Source: Lachnospiraceae bacterium UBA4348
Lineage (GTDB): Bacteria > Bacillota > Clostridia > Lachnospirales > Lachnospiraceae
Assembly (NCBI GenBank): GCA_002394165.1
Contig: DGTA01000146.1
Location: forward strand, 1,257-64,015
Length of the DNA: 62,759 nucleotides
Direction: 5' to 3'
Below, piece after piece: positions 34,985 to 43,257 of the stretch. Under the pieces are notes generated by a model. It worked only from the letters and a program-made list of their open reading frames with translations, was not told the DNA's origin and ran no database searches. Position 1 is the stretch's first letter; each line of letters starts with the position of its first letter. The translations under genes were made by a program, and so were the position numbers.

Positions 34985-35013
34985 TTGACAGGCTCCGGTA
35001 TTCATCGGATAAT
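34985..35013 (+). promoter_or_regulatory. Predicted promoter for the SpoIIE-type phosphatase
   Basis: TTGACA (34985-34990) and GATAAT (35008-35013) with a 17-base spacer. It lies 74 bases before ATG 35088. Confidence 0.7.
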
Positions 35014-35087
35014 CTAATCATCTGAGACAGGGCAGAGGCTCGTTATTCCTGCTGCATGTCATTAATTAGTGTATCGGAGCAGTAAAT

Positions 35088-36929
35088 ATGTCGTTATTTA
35101 AAAAGGATCCACAGAATTCGAAAGCCGGGAAGCCCCGCAGGAAAAAGCGCAGATCGCTCTCCAGGGCGGTGCGCAGGCTGGTGCTTCTGGTCACGCTGAT
35201 GGTTTTTTTGTCGGCTCTCGGGATCAACTTTATTCTGTCTTCCTACGAGATCCGCAGCGTCCTTGGAATGAGCGGCCGGGGAATATCCAAGATCACCTAC
35301 AGGCAGGTGAACCGGATCGACGGGCTGGAGGAATACTGCCGGAATATAATGGATATCTACAGGAACATGCCGGAGGATATCCGCAGCAGGGGAGAGAGCG
35401 AGGAATACAGGGCTTATTTTGCGGAGTCTGAAAGGAGTGAGATCTATTCGCAGCTGGTCGATATCCTGTCGGATGCACAGACCGGCCTGCTGCTCGAGAC
35501 CGCCTATATGGCCATGTATGATGAAAAGACATCGGCGGTCGTTTATCTTGCGGATTCCCGCATCGGGACCCTGGACGAGCATCAGTGCCTTCCGGGAGAA
35601 TGGGAAACTGTTTCGGAGGAGGAGATCAATGCTTTTCTGCATCCGGACGCAGAAGACCTGATCAGCTCTCCTGTACCGGATGGGGAAGATGCGGCTGCTC
35701 AGACACAAAGCTACCGGCCCGAACCTGAGAATGAGATCACGCTCTCTTATGAGGGACGGACGGAAAAATACGGATCGATGATCACCGGCGGTGTGCGGCT
35801 TTTCGGCGCCAACGGTGAGGTCTATGGATTTGTTCTTGTGGATATCCCGGTTCTGTTTGCCCAGATAACGGCAGGATTTATCGTGATCGTCTATCTGATC
35901 GCCCTTGCGGTCATCACGATCATTGTTCTTATTATCGGCCGTGTTTATGTTTCGGGAAGGATCGTCCGGCCGATCCGGAAGATCAGCCGGGCTGCTGAAA
36001 ACTATGCTTCCGACAGGCTGAGCGGGGACAGCCTTACCAGCAACCATTTTGAGGTGCTCAACATCCGCACCAGGGATGAACTGCAGGAGCTGACTGAGGT
36101 CATGGCCGGCATGGAAAAAGACCTGGGTAAATATGAGACGGACCTGATGAAGGCCACGGCGGAGAGCGAGAGGATCCAGACGGAACTGAACCTGGCGGCC
36201 AATATCCAGGGCAGCATGCTGCCTTCAAAGTTTCCTCCCTTCCCGGGAAAAGAAGAATTTGAGATCTATGCCTCGATGGCTCCCGCCAGGGAGGTTGGCG
36301 GTGATTTCTACGATTTCTTCCTGATCGATGAGGATCACCTGGCGCTGGTCATCGCGGACGTATCCGGAAAAGGCGTCCCGGCCGCGCTGTTTATGATGTT
36401 CTCCAAGATCATCCTCAACGACTTTGCGACGCTGGGTCTGTCACCGTCGGAGGCCCTCAGAAGGGCGAATGAAAAGATCTGTGCATCGAACCCGTTCGAT
36501 ATGTTTGTGTCGGTGTGGCTGGGCATCCTCGACCTGAAGACCGGCATCGTGATGGCCGGCAATGCGGGTCATGAGTATCCTGTGGTCCGCCAGGGGAACG
36601 GTCAGTTTGAACTGATGCATGATCACCACGATCTTGTGATCGGCGCGATGGATGGTATTCCTTACCAGGAGTACACATTCACTCTCACGCCGGGATCTGT
36701 GCTTTTCCTGTACACGGACGGTGTTCCCGAAGCCACGAACAGGGAGCAGGAACTGTACGGGACGGACAGGCTGGTCGAGGCTCTCAACAGGGGCGGTCAG
36801 GTCGATCCCCGGAAGATACTGGAGGAAGTGAAGGAAGATGTGGACCGCTTCGTGGAAGGCGAGGCGCAGTTCGATGACCTGACGATGCTCTGCGTGCACT
36901 ACAAGGGAAAAACGGACACAGAAAGATAA
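35088..36929 (+). CDS. Membrane PP2C-type (SpoIIE/RsbU) phosphatase with HAMP
   Basis: This 613-residue signalling protein has an N-terminal basic tail, a membrane helix (VLLVTLMVFLSALGINFIL), an external sensor region (about 50-255), a second helix (VIVYLIALAVITIIVLIIG), a HAMP and coiled-coil region (290-370), and a SpoIIE phosphatase domain (about 380-605). The phosphatase motifs include AREVGGDFYDFF, ADVSGKGVPAALFM, GNAGHEYP and a DDLTMLCV metal site near the end. Enzymes of this type dephosphorylate anti-sigma-factor antagonists. The partner proteins are not nearby. An unlinked sigma regulator is inferred, and the sensed signal is unknown. Confidence 0.92.
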   Translation: MSLFKKDPQNSKAGKPRRKKRRSLSRAVRRLVLLVTLMVFLSALGINFILSSYEIRSVLGMSGRGISKITYRQVNRIDGLEEYCRNIMDIYRNMPEDIRSRGESEEYRAYFAESERSEIYSQLVDILSDAQTGLLLETAYMAMYDEKTSAVVYLADSRIGTLDEHQCLPGEWETVSEEEINAFLHPDAEDLISSPVPDGEDAAAQTQSYRPEPENEITLSYEGRTEKYGSMITGGVRLFGANGEVYGFVLVDIPVLFAQITAGFIVIVYLIALAVITIIVLIIGRVYVSGRIVRPIRKISRAAENYASDRLSGDSLTSNHFEVLNIRTRDELQELTEVMAGMEKDLGKYETDLMKATAESERIQTELNLAANIQGSMLPSKFPPFPGKEEFEIYASMAPAREVGGDFYDFFLIDEDHLALVIADVSGKGVPAALFMMFSKIILNDFATLGLSPSEALRRANEKICASNPFDMFVSVWLGILDLKTGIVMAGNAGHEYPVVRQGNGQFELMHDHHDLVIGAMDGIPYQEYTFTLTPGSVLFLYTDGVPEATNREQELYGTDRLVEALNRGGQVDPRKILEEVKEDVDRFVEGEAQFDDLTMLCVHYKGKTDTER

Positions 36930-36943
36930 CTGGTAAAAAGCTG

Positions 36944-36970
36944 AAAGGGGGCGCAGGAGCGCCTCCTTTA
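36944..36970 (+). terminator. Hairpin after the phosphatase gene
   Basis: AAAGGGGGCGC and GCGCCTCCTTT pair over 11 positions with one G-U and a short AGGA loop. The T run after it is weak, so termination strength is uncertain. Confidence 0.6.
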
Positions 36971-36990
36971 AAATTATTCTTAAAACATAG

Positions 36991-37019
36991 TTGACATATA
37001 GGAAAACTCGTGATAATAT
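36991..37019 (+). promoter_or_regulatory. Strong promoter for the amino-acid importer operon
   Basis: TTGACA (36991-36996) and TAATAT (37014-37019) with a 17-base spacer and a TG two bases before the -10 box. A transcript would have a leader of about 140 bases. Confidence 0.85.
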
Positions 37020-37080
37020 ACGTCTCAACAAAACATATAATACATATAAGATAAGTCGGCATTAAGAGAAAGGAGTCGCC

Positions 37081-37107
37081 ATGGGCGGTTTAATACGATG
37101 TTCATGA
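37081..37107 (+). CDS. Possible leader peptide MGGLIRCS
   Basis: An eight-codon ORF (ATG 37081, TGA 37105) with a full AAAGGAG site five bases upstream lies in the leader of the importer operon. Its last codons are Ile-Arg-Cys-Ser. It could couple translation to operon expression (attenuation or ribosome-mediated control), but the following 60 bases show no obvious terminator, so the mechanism is open. Confidence 0.4.
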   Translation: MGGLIRCS

Positions 37108-37166
37108 GAAGAACGGATCGTCATTGATATAAAAGAAATGAATTGAATACAGAAAGGAACAATATC

Positions 37167-38033
37167 ATGAAAAAGAATATAAACAGCATCATCTCCGTTA
37201 TTGTCAGCGCAGGCGTGATCGCAGCCGCTGTTCCCGGGACAGCCGCATTCGCCGGTGAGGAGGTCAGGACAATCCAGGTGGCCCATACCAATTATTACAT
37301 CCCTTATGATTTTGAAACAGAGGACGGCGAATCCGACGGATATGAAGTGGCCGTGCTGCGGGCGGTCGATGAGCTGCTTCCTCAGTACGAATTTGTGTTT
37401 AATCCTACGACCGATGATGACCTGCTGATCGGCGTCGAGTCCGGCAAGTACGATGTGGGAACCAAAGGCGTGTGGTGGACGCAGGCCAGGTCCGAGACCT
37501 ACGTATTTCCGAAAAATTACATCGGAGCGAGCATCATCGGAATCGTCTTCAGAGCTGAGGATGCCGAAAAATACAAATCCCTGGAAGACTTCGCGGCTGC
37601 GGAGGGAAAACTGGTTCCGATCGCACCCCAGAACGCCCAGTACAATATCATCGAAAACTTTAACGCCAACCATCCCGATACGCCCATCGAGCTGCTGGCC
37701 TCCGATCAGTTTGTCGCTTCGGATGCCTACCAGTGGGTGAGAGAAGGACGGTACGATGCATACTTTGATATCCGGACAAGCTTCGAGAGCAATGTGGTGA
37801 ATGAAGACGGAGAGTATCACGATATTGCGGATGAACTCGCTTATGTCCCCTACGAAGGCATTCCGACCTGGCCGCTGTTCAACATCAATAACCAGGAGCT
37901 GGCGGACGCGTACGACGAGGCGATCGCGCAGCTGAAGGAAAACGGCACGTTGGAGGAACTCTCGCAGCAGTATTTCGGCTACAGCCTGTTCGATTATGTG
38001 CCGGAAGGCTATCAGCAGGGAGATCAGCTTTAA
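37167..38033 (+). CDS. Polar amino-acid-type ABC binding protein
   Basis: This 288-residue periplasmic-type binding protein starts at ATG 37167, nine bases after AGAAAGG; the longer frame from 37143 only adds an unlikely prefix. The signal peptide (IISVIVSAGVIAAAVPGTA) ends AFA-GE with no lipobox Cys. The family-3 pattern (SBP_bac_3) is RTIQVAHTNYYIPYDF, DGYEVAVLRAVDEL and KYDVGTKGVWWTQARSETY. The C-terminus is NGTLEELSQQYFGYSLF. The ligand cannot be named. It is the first gene of an operon that includes a methyltransferase-like enzyme. Confidence 0.88.
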   Translation: MKKNINSIISVIVSAGVIAAAVPGTAAFAGEEVRTIQVAHTNYYIPYDFETEDGESDGYEVAVLRAVDELLPQYEFVFNPTTDDDLLIGVESGKYDVGTKGVWWTQARSETYVFPKNYIGASIIGIVFRAEDAEKYKSLEDFAAAEGKLVPIAPQNAQYNIIENFNANHPDTPIELLASDQFVASDAYQWVREGRYDAYFDIRTSFESNVVNEDGEYHDIADELAYVPYEGIPTWPLFNINNQELADAYDEAIAQLKENGTLEELSQQYFGYSLFDYVPEGYQQGDQL

Positions 38034-38040
38034 ACACATT

Positions 38041-38117
38041 AAGGGGTCACATTAAGGGGTCTGACCCTTTTCGCAAAGTAACGTTTTAAATTACGAAAAG
38101 GGTCAGGCACTTTTTGG
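38041..38117. repeat. REP-like inverted repeat inside the importer operon
   Basis: GGGGTCTGACCCTTTTCG starting at 38057 faces CGAAAAGGGTCAGGCAC at 38094-38111 on the other side of an AT-rich loop. A shorter AAGGGGTCA copy precedes it at 38041. The core matches the pair at 34893-34984. It separates the binding-protein gene from the next gene and may stabilise or end mRNA. Confidence 0.8.
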
Positions 38118-38140
38118 GGGGAGAAGAGCAGGAGGAGATT

Positions 38141-39157
38141 ATGAGCAGGAGACAGTTTGTGCTGGATGCACTGGATCAGAAAAAGGTGGAGAGGGTGCCG
38201 GTGGGCTTCTGGTATCATTTTGCGTTTGATGAGCTGTATGTGGACAGTCCGGAGGTGCTGAAGAAGAATCTTGAGGGGCATCAGCGCTTTTATGATGGTT
38301 TTCATCCGGATTTTGTGAAGATCATGAGTGACGGGTATTTTACTTATCCGAATCCGGTGATCGCGAAGGTGCGCAGAGCGGCTGACCTGAAGGAGATCAA
38401 GGCGATCGGTCCGGTGGAGTGGATCGGCAAGCAGGTGGCGCTTGTGAAGGAAGTGGCGCGCCGGTTTGATGACCATGCGATCGCACTGTTTTACAATGTT
38501 TTCTGCCCCGCCACTTATCTGAAGTGGCAGCTGGAGCAGGAGGGCGTCGCCCTGGGCGACCTGATCCGGGAGGATGCTCAGGCCGTGGCGGAGGCGCTTA
38601 ACGAGATCGGCAGGGATATCGCGCAGCTGGCGGAGGCGGTGATCACGGAGGGCGGAGCCGACGGGATCTATTTCAGCTTCCAGAATATCCAGGATGCCAG
38701 CCTTACGAAGGATGAGTATCTGAAGTATATCGCGCCGAGTGAGCTCGCGGTGCTCGAGGCAGCCAACCGGGCGGGCGATTACAATATTCTTCATATCTGC
38801 GGATATGAAGGGGCGGTCAATGACCTGACGGTTTATGAGGATTATCCGGCGAAGGCGGTCAATTACGCGGCGGTCGTGGAGAAAGTCCCGCTTAAGAAGG
38901 CAAAGGAGATCTTCGGCGGGCGGACCATCCTGGGGGGGTTTGGTAATACGAAGAACGACCTGCTTTACACGGGGGATGAGGCGGCGATCAAGGCGGAGAC
39001 GAAACGCCTGCTGGATGATGCCGGCACGGTGGGGATCATCCTCGGCGCCGACTGCACTATCCCGTCCGATACTCCCTTTGCCCATCTGGAATGGGTCAGG
39101 GAGGCGGCAAAGGAATACGCCGGTATCGGGACGGCACCCAAGATCCGCATTCAGTAA
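38141..39157 (+). CDS. MtaA/UroD-family zinc methyltransferase-like protein
   Basis: This 338-residue protein starts at ATG 38141 after GGAGGAG. It has the uroporphyrinogen-decarboxylase fold pattern: RRQFVLDALDQKKVERVPVGFW at the N-terminus, then HPDFVKIMSDGY, and GIYFSFQNIQD in the middle. The putative zinc ligands His218, Cys220 (ILHICGYEG) and Cys305 (GADCTIP) fit methylcobamide methyltransferases of the MtaA/CmuA type rather than true UroD, which lacks them. No corrinoid protein is in the operon. Placement between an amino-acid binding protein and its permeases suggests the transported compound is methylated or demethylated, which is inference. Confidence 0.82.
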   Translation: MSRRQFVLDALDQKKVERVPVGFWYHFAFDELYVDSPEVLKKNLEGHQRFYDGFHPDFVKIMSDGYFTYPNPVIAKVRRAADLKEIKAIGPVEWIGKQVALVKEVARRFDDHAIALFYNVFCPATYLKWQLEQEGVALGDLIREDAQAVAEALNEIGRDIAQLAEAVITEGGADGIYFSFQNIQDASLTKDEYLKYIAPSELAVLEAANRAGDYNILHICGYEGAVNDLTVYEDYPAKAVNYAAVVEKVPLKKAKEIFGGRTILGGFGNTKNDLLYTGDEAAIKAETKRLLDDAGTVGIILGADCTIPSDTPFAHLEWVREAAKEYAGIGTAPKIRIQ

Positions 39158-39169
39158 CAGGAGGCTTTC

Positions 39170-39871
39170 ATGAGACCATTTCATCCGGCATTCATCCTGG
39201 AGGCGCTTGTCAGTATCGCCCCGTATATCTGGGTGACCCTCGCGACAATGGCCGGGACAGTGATCTTTGGCGGACTGATCGGTGCGCTTCTCGCTTTTGC
39301 CATGATCCGGCAAAGAAAGCTCGGGAACGCCGTCGCGAATGCATATATCTATATTGTTCGATGTGTACCGCCCATCGTGATGCTGTTTATCGTATATTAC
39401 GGGCTGCCGGAACTGTTGATGTCGGTTGGGATCAATATCAACGAGATCGGGAAATGGTTTTTTGTCATCGTCACCTTTTCCATTCTGTTTTCCGCTCCGA
39501 TGGCAGAAGTGTTCAGAAGCGCTTACCTGGCGGTCGATCCGGGACAGCGTGAGGCGGCGCTCTCGGTCGGGATGACCGGGGCGGAAGCGTTTTTCCGGAT
39601 CATCCTGCCCCAGGCGGCGGTCACGGCGCTTCCCAATTTCGCCAACATGCTGGTCAACCTCATGAAGGAGGGCTCGCTGTCCTACACGATCGGCATGATC
39701 GACGTCATGGGGAAGGGCCAGCTGATGATCGGACTTAACCACGGGTCTTTCAGTCTGGAGACATACATCGCGCTGGCAGTCATCTACTGGTGCCTGACCA
39801 TCGTGCTTGAAAAAGGGTTCGGGAAACTCGAGGAAATCCTGAGCAGAGGAAAGCAGAGGATCAGAGCATGA
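39170..39871 (+). CDS. Amino-acid ABC permease 1
   Basis: This 233-residue inner-membrane permease of the His/Glu type (HisMQ) begins at ATG 39170 after CAGGAGG. It has PYIWVTLATMAGTVIFGGLIGALLAF, then NAYIYIVRCVPPIVMLFIVYYGLP. The EAA loop is AYLAVDPGQREAALSVGMTGAEAFFRIILPQA. The size is standard. The stop overlaps the second permease (ATGA). With that protein it forms a heterodimeric channel. Confidence 0.92.
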   Translation: MRPFHPAFILEALVSIAPYIWVTLATMAGTVIFGGLIGALLAFAMIRQRKLGNAVANAYIYIVRCVPPIVMLFIVYYGLPELLMSVGININEIGKWFFVIVTFSILFSAPMAEVFRSAYLAVDPGQREAALSVGMTGAEAFFRIILPQAAVTALPNFANMLVNLMKEGSLSYTIGMIDVMGKGQLMIGLNHGSFSLETYIALAVIYWCLTIVLEKGFGKLEEILSRGKQRIRA

Positions 39872-40578
39872 AGCTGAAAATAGATTTTATGGCGCAGACG
39901 CTGGTAAAAGCGCTGGCCGGCGTTCCGGTAACGCTGGAGATCACCATCCTGACCATGCTGCTTTCCGCCCCGCTGGCGTTCTGGATGGCGCTTCGCAGGA
40001 TCACGAAGGGAAATGAGAAGGCAAAGCTTGTCAGGTTCTATATTTCCTTCATCAGAGGAACGCCCATCGTTTTGCAGATCCTGTTTTTCTACAGCCTGCT
40101 GCCGACGCTCCTGAACTATTTTTTTAATGTCCTGCTGGGATGGGACCTGAATATCTGGGATATTGATCCGATCCTGTATGCGGTCGCGGTCTTTACTCTT
40201 AATACCGCGGCGGTGCTCTCGGAGGTCTTCCGGTCGGCGCTCATGTCCGTCGGGGCAGGACAGCTGGAGGCGGCGCTCGCCTCGGGACTGACCGGCGCCC
40301 AGGCATACCGGCGGATCATCATTCCGCAGGCACTGGTCGTGGCTCTCCCGAATATCTGCAGCACGGTGGTCAATGTCCTGAAGAGCACATCGCTCGCTTA
40401 CCTGATGACCGTACAGGACATCATGGCTGTCGCGAAAAAAGAGGCGGCTTTCGGTTACAACTACATAGAAGCTTACCTGGTCGTCCTGGTGATCTATATC
40501 GCTCTGTGCACGATCGTCCAGCTGATCTTCAGGGCACTGGAAGGCTCCTTGTCGGCTTACCGCAGGAGGCTGGCCTGA
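39868..40578 (+). CDS. Amino-acid ABC permease 2
   Basis: This 236-residue partner permease has LVKALAGVPVTLEITILTMLLSAPLAFWMA, then the IRGTPIVLQILFFYSLLP signature. The EAA loop region is SVGAGQLEAALASGLTGAQAYRRIIIPQA. Start and stop fit tight operon packing, with a four-base overlap upstream and the ATPase 31 bases downstream. Two different permease subunits in one operon is usual for polar amino-acid importers. Confidence 0.92.
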   Translation: MKLKIDFMAQTLVKALAGVPVTLEITILTMLLSAPLAFWMALRRITKGNEKAKLVRFYISFIRGTPIVLQILFFYSLLPTLLNYFFNVLLGWDLNIWDIDPILYAVAVFTLNTAAVLSEVFRSALMSVGAGQLEAALASGLTGAQAYRRIIIPQALVVALPNICSTVVNVLKSTSLAYLMTVQDIMAVAKKEAAFGYNYIEAYLVVLVIYIALCTIVQLIFRALEGSLSAYRRRLA

Positions 40579-40609
40579 TATCACCCGGACAGGCGGAGGA
40601 ATTAGCAGC

Positions 40610-41365
40610 ATGCTTGAATTGAAAAACATCCATAAATCGTTCGGAAAAAACCATATACTCAAGGGCGTCGATCTGTCCGTGAACAAAGGCGATATCATCG
40701 TCATCCTCGGGCCGAGCGGATCGGGAAAGACGACCCTGCTTCGCTGCATCAATTTCCTGGAGAGGGCGGATCAGGGAGAGATCGTCTTCGATGAGATCCG
40801 GACGCCGATGAAGACCGCGTCCAGGCACCAGATCAACTCAATCCGCAAAAGGACGGGATTTGTCTTTCAGAATTACAATCTTTTCGCGAACAAGACCGCG
40901 CTGGAGAACGTGACGGAGGGACTGATCGTTGCCAGGAAGATCCCGAAGGAGCAGGCCATTAAGACAGGGAAAGAGGCACTGGATAAGGTAGGGCTTTCCG
41001 ATCGTTATGATTATTATCCGTCTCAGCTCTCCGGCGGGCAGCAGCAGCGCGTAGGGATCGCACGGGCGATCGCAGCGGACCCGGAGGTGGTTTTGTTTGA
41101 TGAACCCACTTCGGCCCTCGATCCCGAGCTGGTCGGGGAGGTCCTCCAGGTCATGAAAAAACTGGCGAAAGACGGGACCACCATGATCGTGGTCACCCAT
41201 GAGATGAGCTTCGCCCAGGATGTGGCCACCGAGGTCGTGTACATGGAGGACGGCGTCATCGTGGAACGGGGAACGCCGCGCAAGATCTATTCGAAGCCGG
41301 AGGATCCGCGCACAGAGCAGTTTTTAAGAAGAGTCCTGCGGAAGGACTACGAGTATTCCATATAA
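40610..41365 (+). CDS. Amino-acid ABC ATPase, GlnQ type
   Basis: This 251-residue ATPase has an intact Walker A (GPSGSGKTTLLRC), Q-loop (FVFQNYNLFANKTALENV), signature LSGGQQQRVGIARAIA, Walker B (VVLFDEPTSALDPE) and H-loop (VVTHEMSFAQDVA). It energises the two permeases upstream. GCGGAGGAA precedes ATG 40610. It is the last gene of the operon; a terminator follows. Everything needed for function is present, in contrast to the degenerate ATPase at 58504. Confidence 0.94.
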   Translation: MLELKNIHKSFGKNHILKGVDLSVNKGDIIVILGPSGSGKTTLLRCINFLERADQGEIVFDEIRTPMKTASRHQINSIRKRTGFVFQNYNLFANKTALENVTEGLIVARKIPKEQAIKTGKEALDKVGLSDRYDYYPSQLSGGQQQRVGIARAIAADPEVVLFDEPTSALDPELVGEVLQVMKKLAKDGTTMIVVTHEMSFAQDVATEVVYMEDGVIVERGTPRKIYSKPEDPRTEQFLRRVLRKDYEYSI

Positions 41366-41374
41366 AATGATGAA

Positions 41375-41405
41375 GAAAGATGACGCCCCGGCGCCATCTT
41401 TCTTT
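41375..41405 (+). terminator. Intrinsic terminator after the importer operon
   Basis: GAAAGATGACGCC faces GGCGCCATCTTTC with one mismatch, and T residues follow. Confidence 0.7.
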
Positions 41406-41407
41406 GG

Positions 41408-41436
41408 TTGAAAAAAACGTGTTTTCCCTGTATAAT
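41408..41436 (+). promoter_or_regulatory. Predicted promoter for the sortase operon
   Basis: TTGAAA (41408-41413) and TATAAT (41431-41436) with a 17-base spacer, 41 bases before the sortase ATG. Confidence 0.85.
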
Positions 41437-41477
41437 CCTTTAAAAATAAACATTTTTTCGGGGAATTAACTGCAAAT

Positions 41478-42134
41478 ATGGCCGGTAACAGAAGGAAAAG
41501 AAGAGCGAATCCGATCGGGGCGCTGCTGATCTTTCTGGGGATACTGTGTATTCTCGGCGCGGCGGGACTGGCGGCCTATAACTGGTGGGATGGCCTCAGA
41601 GCAGGTGAGGCGGCCGGAAAGGCGGCGGAAAAGATCAGGGAAGAATTAGAGCAGGCACCTGATGAAACGAATGAGGAGGACATCCCCCGGGAAGAACAGA
41701 CTTTCCGCGAGATGCCGACGATGATGATCGATGGATCTGAGTACATCGGTCTTCTTGAGATTCCCTCGCTTTCGCTGTCTCTCCCGGTGATGAAAGACTG
41801 GGACTATGAAAGGCTCCGGACGGCTCCGTGCCGCTACAGCGGCAGTTACTTTACAAATGACCTGGTGATCTGCGGTCATAACTATGCCCGCCACTTCAGT
41901 CCCTTAAGGGGGATCTCCATGGGCGCGGATGTCTATTTCACCAATCCTGAAGGATGGAAGATCCACTATATTGCCGACAATATCCAGACGGTGGGGCCGG
42001 AGGCGATCGATGAGATGATACAGAACGGTCCGGACGGTGAGACAGAGGAAAGATGGTGGGACTTGACACTTTTTACCTGTAATCTGGGAGGCACCGCAAG
42101 ATATGCGGTGCGCTGCGTGCGGATCCGGGAGTAG
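41478..42134 (+). CDS. Sortase
   Basis: This 218-residue membrane transpeptidase has an N-terminal basic tail, one membrane helix (IGALLIFLGILCILGAAGLAAY), a charged linker, and a sortase domain. The active site shows His134 in ICGHNYARHFSPL, Cys201 in LTLFTCNLGG, and an Arg (208 or 212) in ARYAVRCVRI. Sortases cut LPXTG proteins at the Thr and join them to the wall or to each other. It lacks the lid and the C-terminal membrane anchor typical of class C pilus sortases. ATG 41478 has no strong ribosome site; GGGG 14 bases upstream is all that is seen. Its targets are likely the two LPXTG proteins downstream. Confidence 0.88.
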   Translation: MAGNRRKRRANPIGALLIFLGILCILGAAGLAAYNWWDGLRAGEAAGKAAEKIREELEQAPDETNEEDIPREEQTFREMPTMMIDGSEYIGLLEIPSLSLSLPVMKDWDYERLRTAPCRYSGSYFTNDLVICGHNYARHFSPLRGISMGADVYFTNPEGWKIHYIADNIQTVGPEAIDEMIQNGPDGETEERWWDLTLFTCNLGGTARYAVRCVRIRE

Positions 42135-42137
42135 GAA

Positions 42138-42479
42138 ATGAAAATGCAGAAAGAAAAAGGACAGGAACAGGAAATCAGGAAGAGAGAGAAGGAACTGCGC
42201 AGACTCGGACGGGCGGAGCTGCTGGAACTGCTGGTCGCCCAGAGCGAGGAGATCGACGCTCTCAGGGCAGAGCTTGCCCGAGCAAAGGATGCGCTCAGCA
42301 CCAGGGAGATCGCATTCCGGGAAGCGGGTTCTCTTGCGGAGGCTGCCGTGAAACTGAGCGGTGTGATGAAGGCGGCTGAGGATGCTGCCCAGATCTATCT
42401 CGACAGCATCCGAAAGATGGAAGCCTATAAGAAGGCGGAACTGGACCGGTTGAAAGAGAACGAGAACAGGAGAATGTGA
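42138..42479 (+). CDS. Coiled-coil protein of unknown function
   Basis: This 113-residue protein is nearly all coiled coil, with KREKELRRLGRAELLELLVAQSEEIDALRAELA at its start and a long second helix with MKAAEDAAQIYLDSIRKM. It has no membrane segment or signal peptide, so it should be cytosolic. It starts three bases after the sortase stop and ends one base before the signal peptidase ATG, so it is translated as part of one operon. Small coiled-coil proteins between sortase and signal peptidase genes are seen in related Clostridia from memory. The role could be scaffolding. Confidence 0.7.
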   Translation: MKMQKEKGQEQEIRKREKELRRLGRAELLELLVAQSEEIDALRAELARAKDALSTREIAFREAGSLAEAAVKLSGVMKAAEDAAQIYLDSIRKMEAYKKAELDRLKENENRRM

Positions 42480-42480
42480 G

Positions 42481-43068
42481 ATGGGCAAAACAAAGGAGGC
42501 GGCAAGGAAACTGCCTTCCACCGGAGAGCTTAAAGCGGAGCTGTCCAGAGAACGTTACCGCCGCAGCTACGCGGCCACGCTTCGGAGTACGGTCTTTGCG
42601 CTGATCACCGTTGCAGCCGCAGCCATCCTGGTGGCGGTCCTGCTCCTGCCCGTGCTGCGTATTTACGGATCTTCCATGTACCCGACACTTAGCGAGGGGG
42701 ACATCGTCATCTCGCTCAAGGGCAGCCGGTTCAATACCGGTGATGTCGTCGCGTTCTATTATAACAACAAGATCCTGATCAAGAGAGTGATCGCTCATAC
42801 GGGTGAGTGGGTCGACATTGATGAGGATGGAAATGTTTACGTGAACAACAAAATGATCGACGAGCCCTACTTAAAGGACAGGGCCTTCGGAGACTGCAAC
42901 ATCAAGCTGCCCTACCAGGTCCCGGAATCGAAGTTGTTTGTCATGGGCGACAACAGGAGTGTTTCTGTCGATTCGAGGAATACGGCGGTGGGATGCGTCG
43001 CGGAGGAGCAGATCGTCGGAAAAGTTGTGTTTTGTGTATGGCCGCTGACGAGGTTTGGCAGAGTGTAG
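42481..43068 (+). CDS. Type I signal peptidase
   Basis: This 195-residue membrane protease starts at ATG 42481. It has one N-terminal membrane helix (LITVAAAAILVAVLLLPVL), the catalytic Ser65 in GSSMYPTL and the general base Lys101 in ILIKRVIAH. The later motif GDNRSVSVDSR fits the family box E. In pilus loci a dedicated enzyme of this kind (SipA-like) processes or helps assemble pilins; unlike many SipA proteins, this one keeps both catalytic residues. It ends the sortase operon, with a terminator just after it. Confidence 0.92.
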   Translation: MGKTKEAARKLPSTGELKAELSRERYRRSYAATLRSTVFALITVAAAAILVAVLLLPVLRIYGSSMYPTLSEGDIVISLKGSRFNTGDVVAFYYNNKILIKRVIAHTGEWVDIDEDGNVYVNNKMIDEPYLKDRAFGDCNIKLPYQVPESKLFVMGDNRSVSVDSRNTAVGCVAEEQIVGKVVFCVWPLTRFGRV

Positions 43069-43101
43069 GAGACATGCTTCCTGGAGCGGAGAAAAAAGAT
43101 G

Positions 43102-43132
43102 AGCCATTTCCGGTTAAGGAGATGGCTTTTTT
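43102..43132 (+). terminator. Intrinsic terminator after the signal peptidase
   Basis: AGCCATTTCC and GGAGATGGCT pair except for two mismatches, with a GGTTAA loop and six T. It separates the sortase operon from the adhesin and pilin genes. Confidence 0.65.
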
Positions 43133-43227
43133 GATTCCGGACTTTTTCGATGCTTAAGAGTGGCCGCATCCGGAAACGGCATTTGAAAATTCATAAAAAT
43201 CAGAGAAAACTGTTAACAAAATGTTCA

Positions 43228-43257
43228 TTGTGAATGGCTGTGAAAACACGGTATAAT
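43228..43257 (+). promoter_or_regulatory. Predicted promoter for the adhesin-pilin operon
   Basis: TTGTGA (43228-43233) and TATAAT (43252-43257) are 18 bases apart. A palindrome covers the -10 box and the expected start point. Confidence 0.65.

Noticed and set aside
38039..39742. Very long minus-strand ORF (567 codons)
   Set aside because: It is the reverse-complement shadow of the methyltransferase and permease genes, is rich in Arg/His/Asp with no domain, and lacks a ribosome site.
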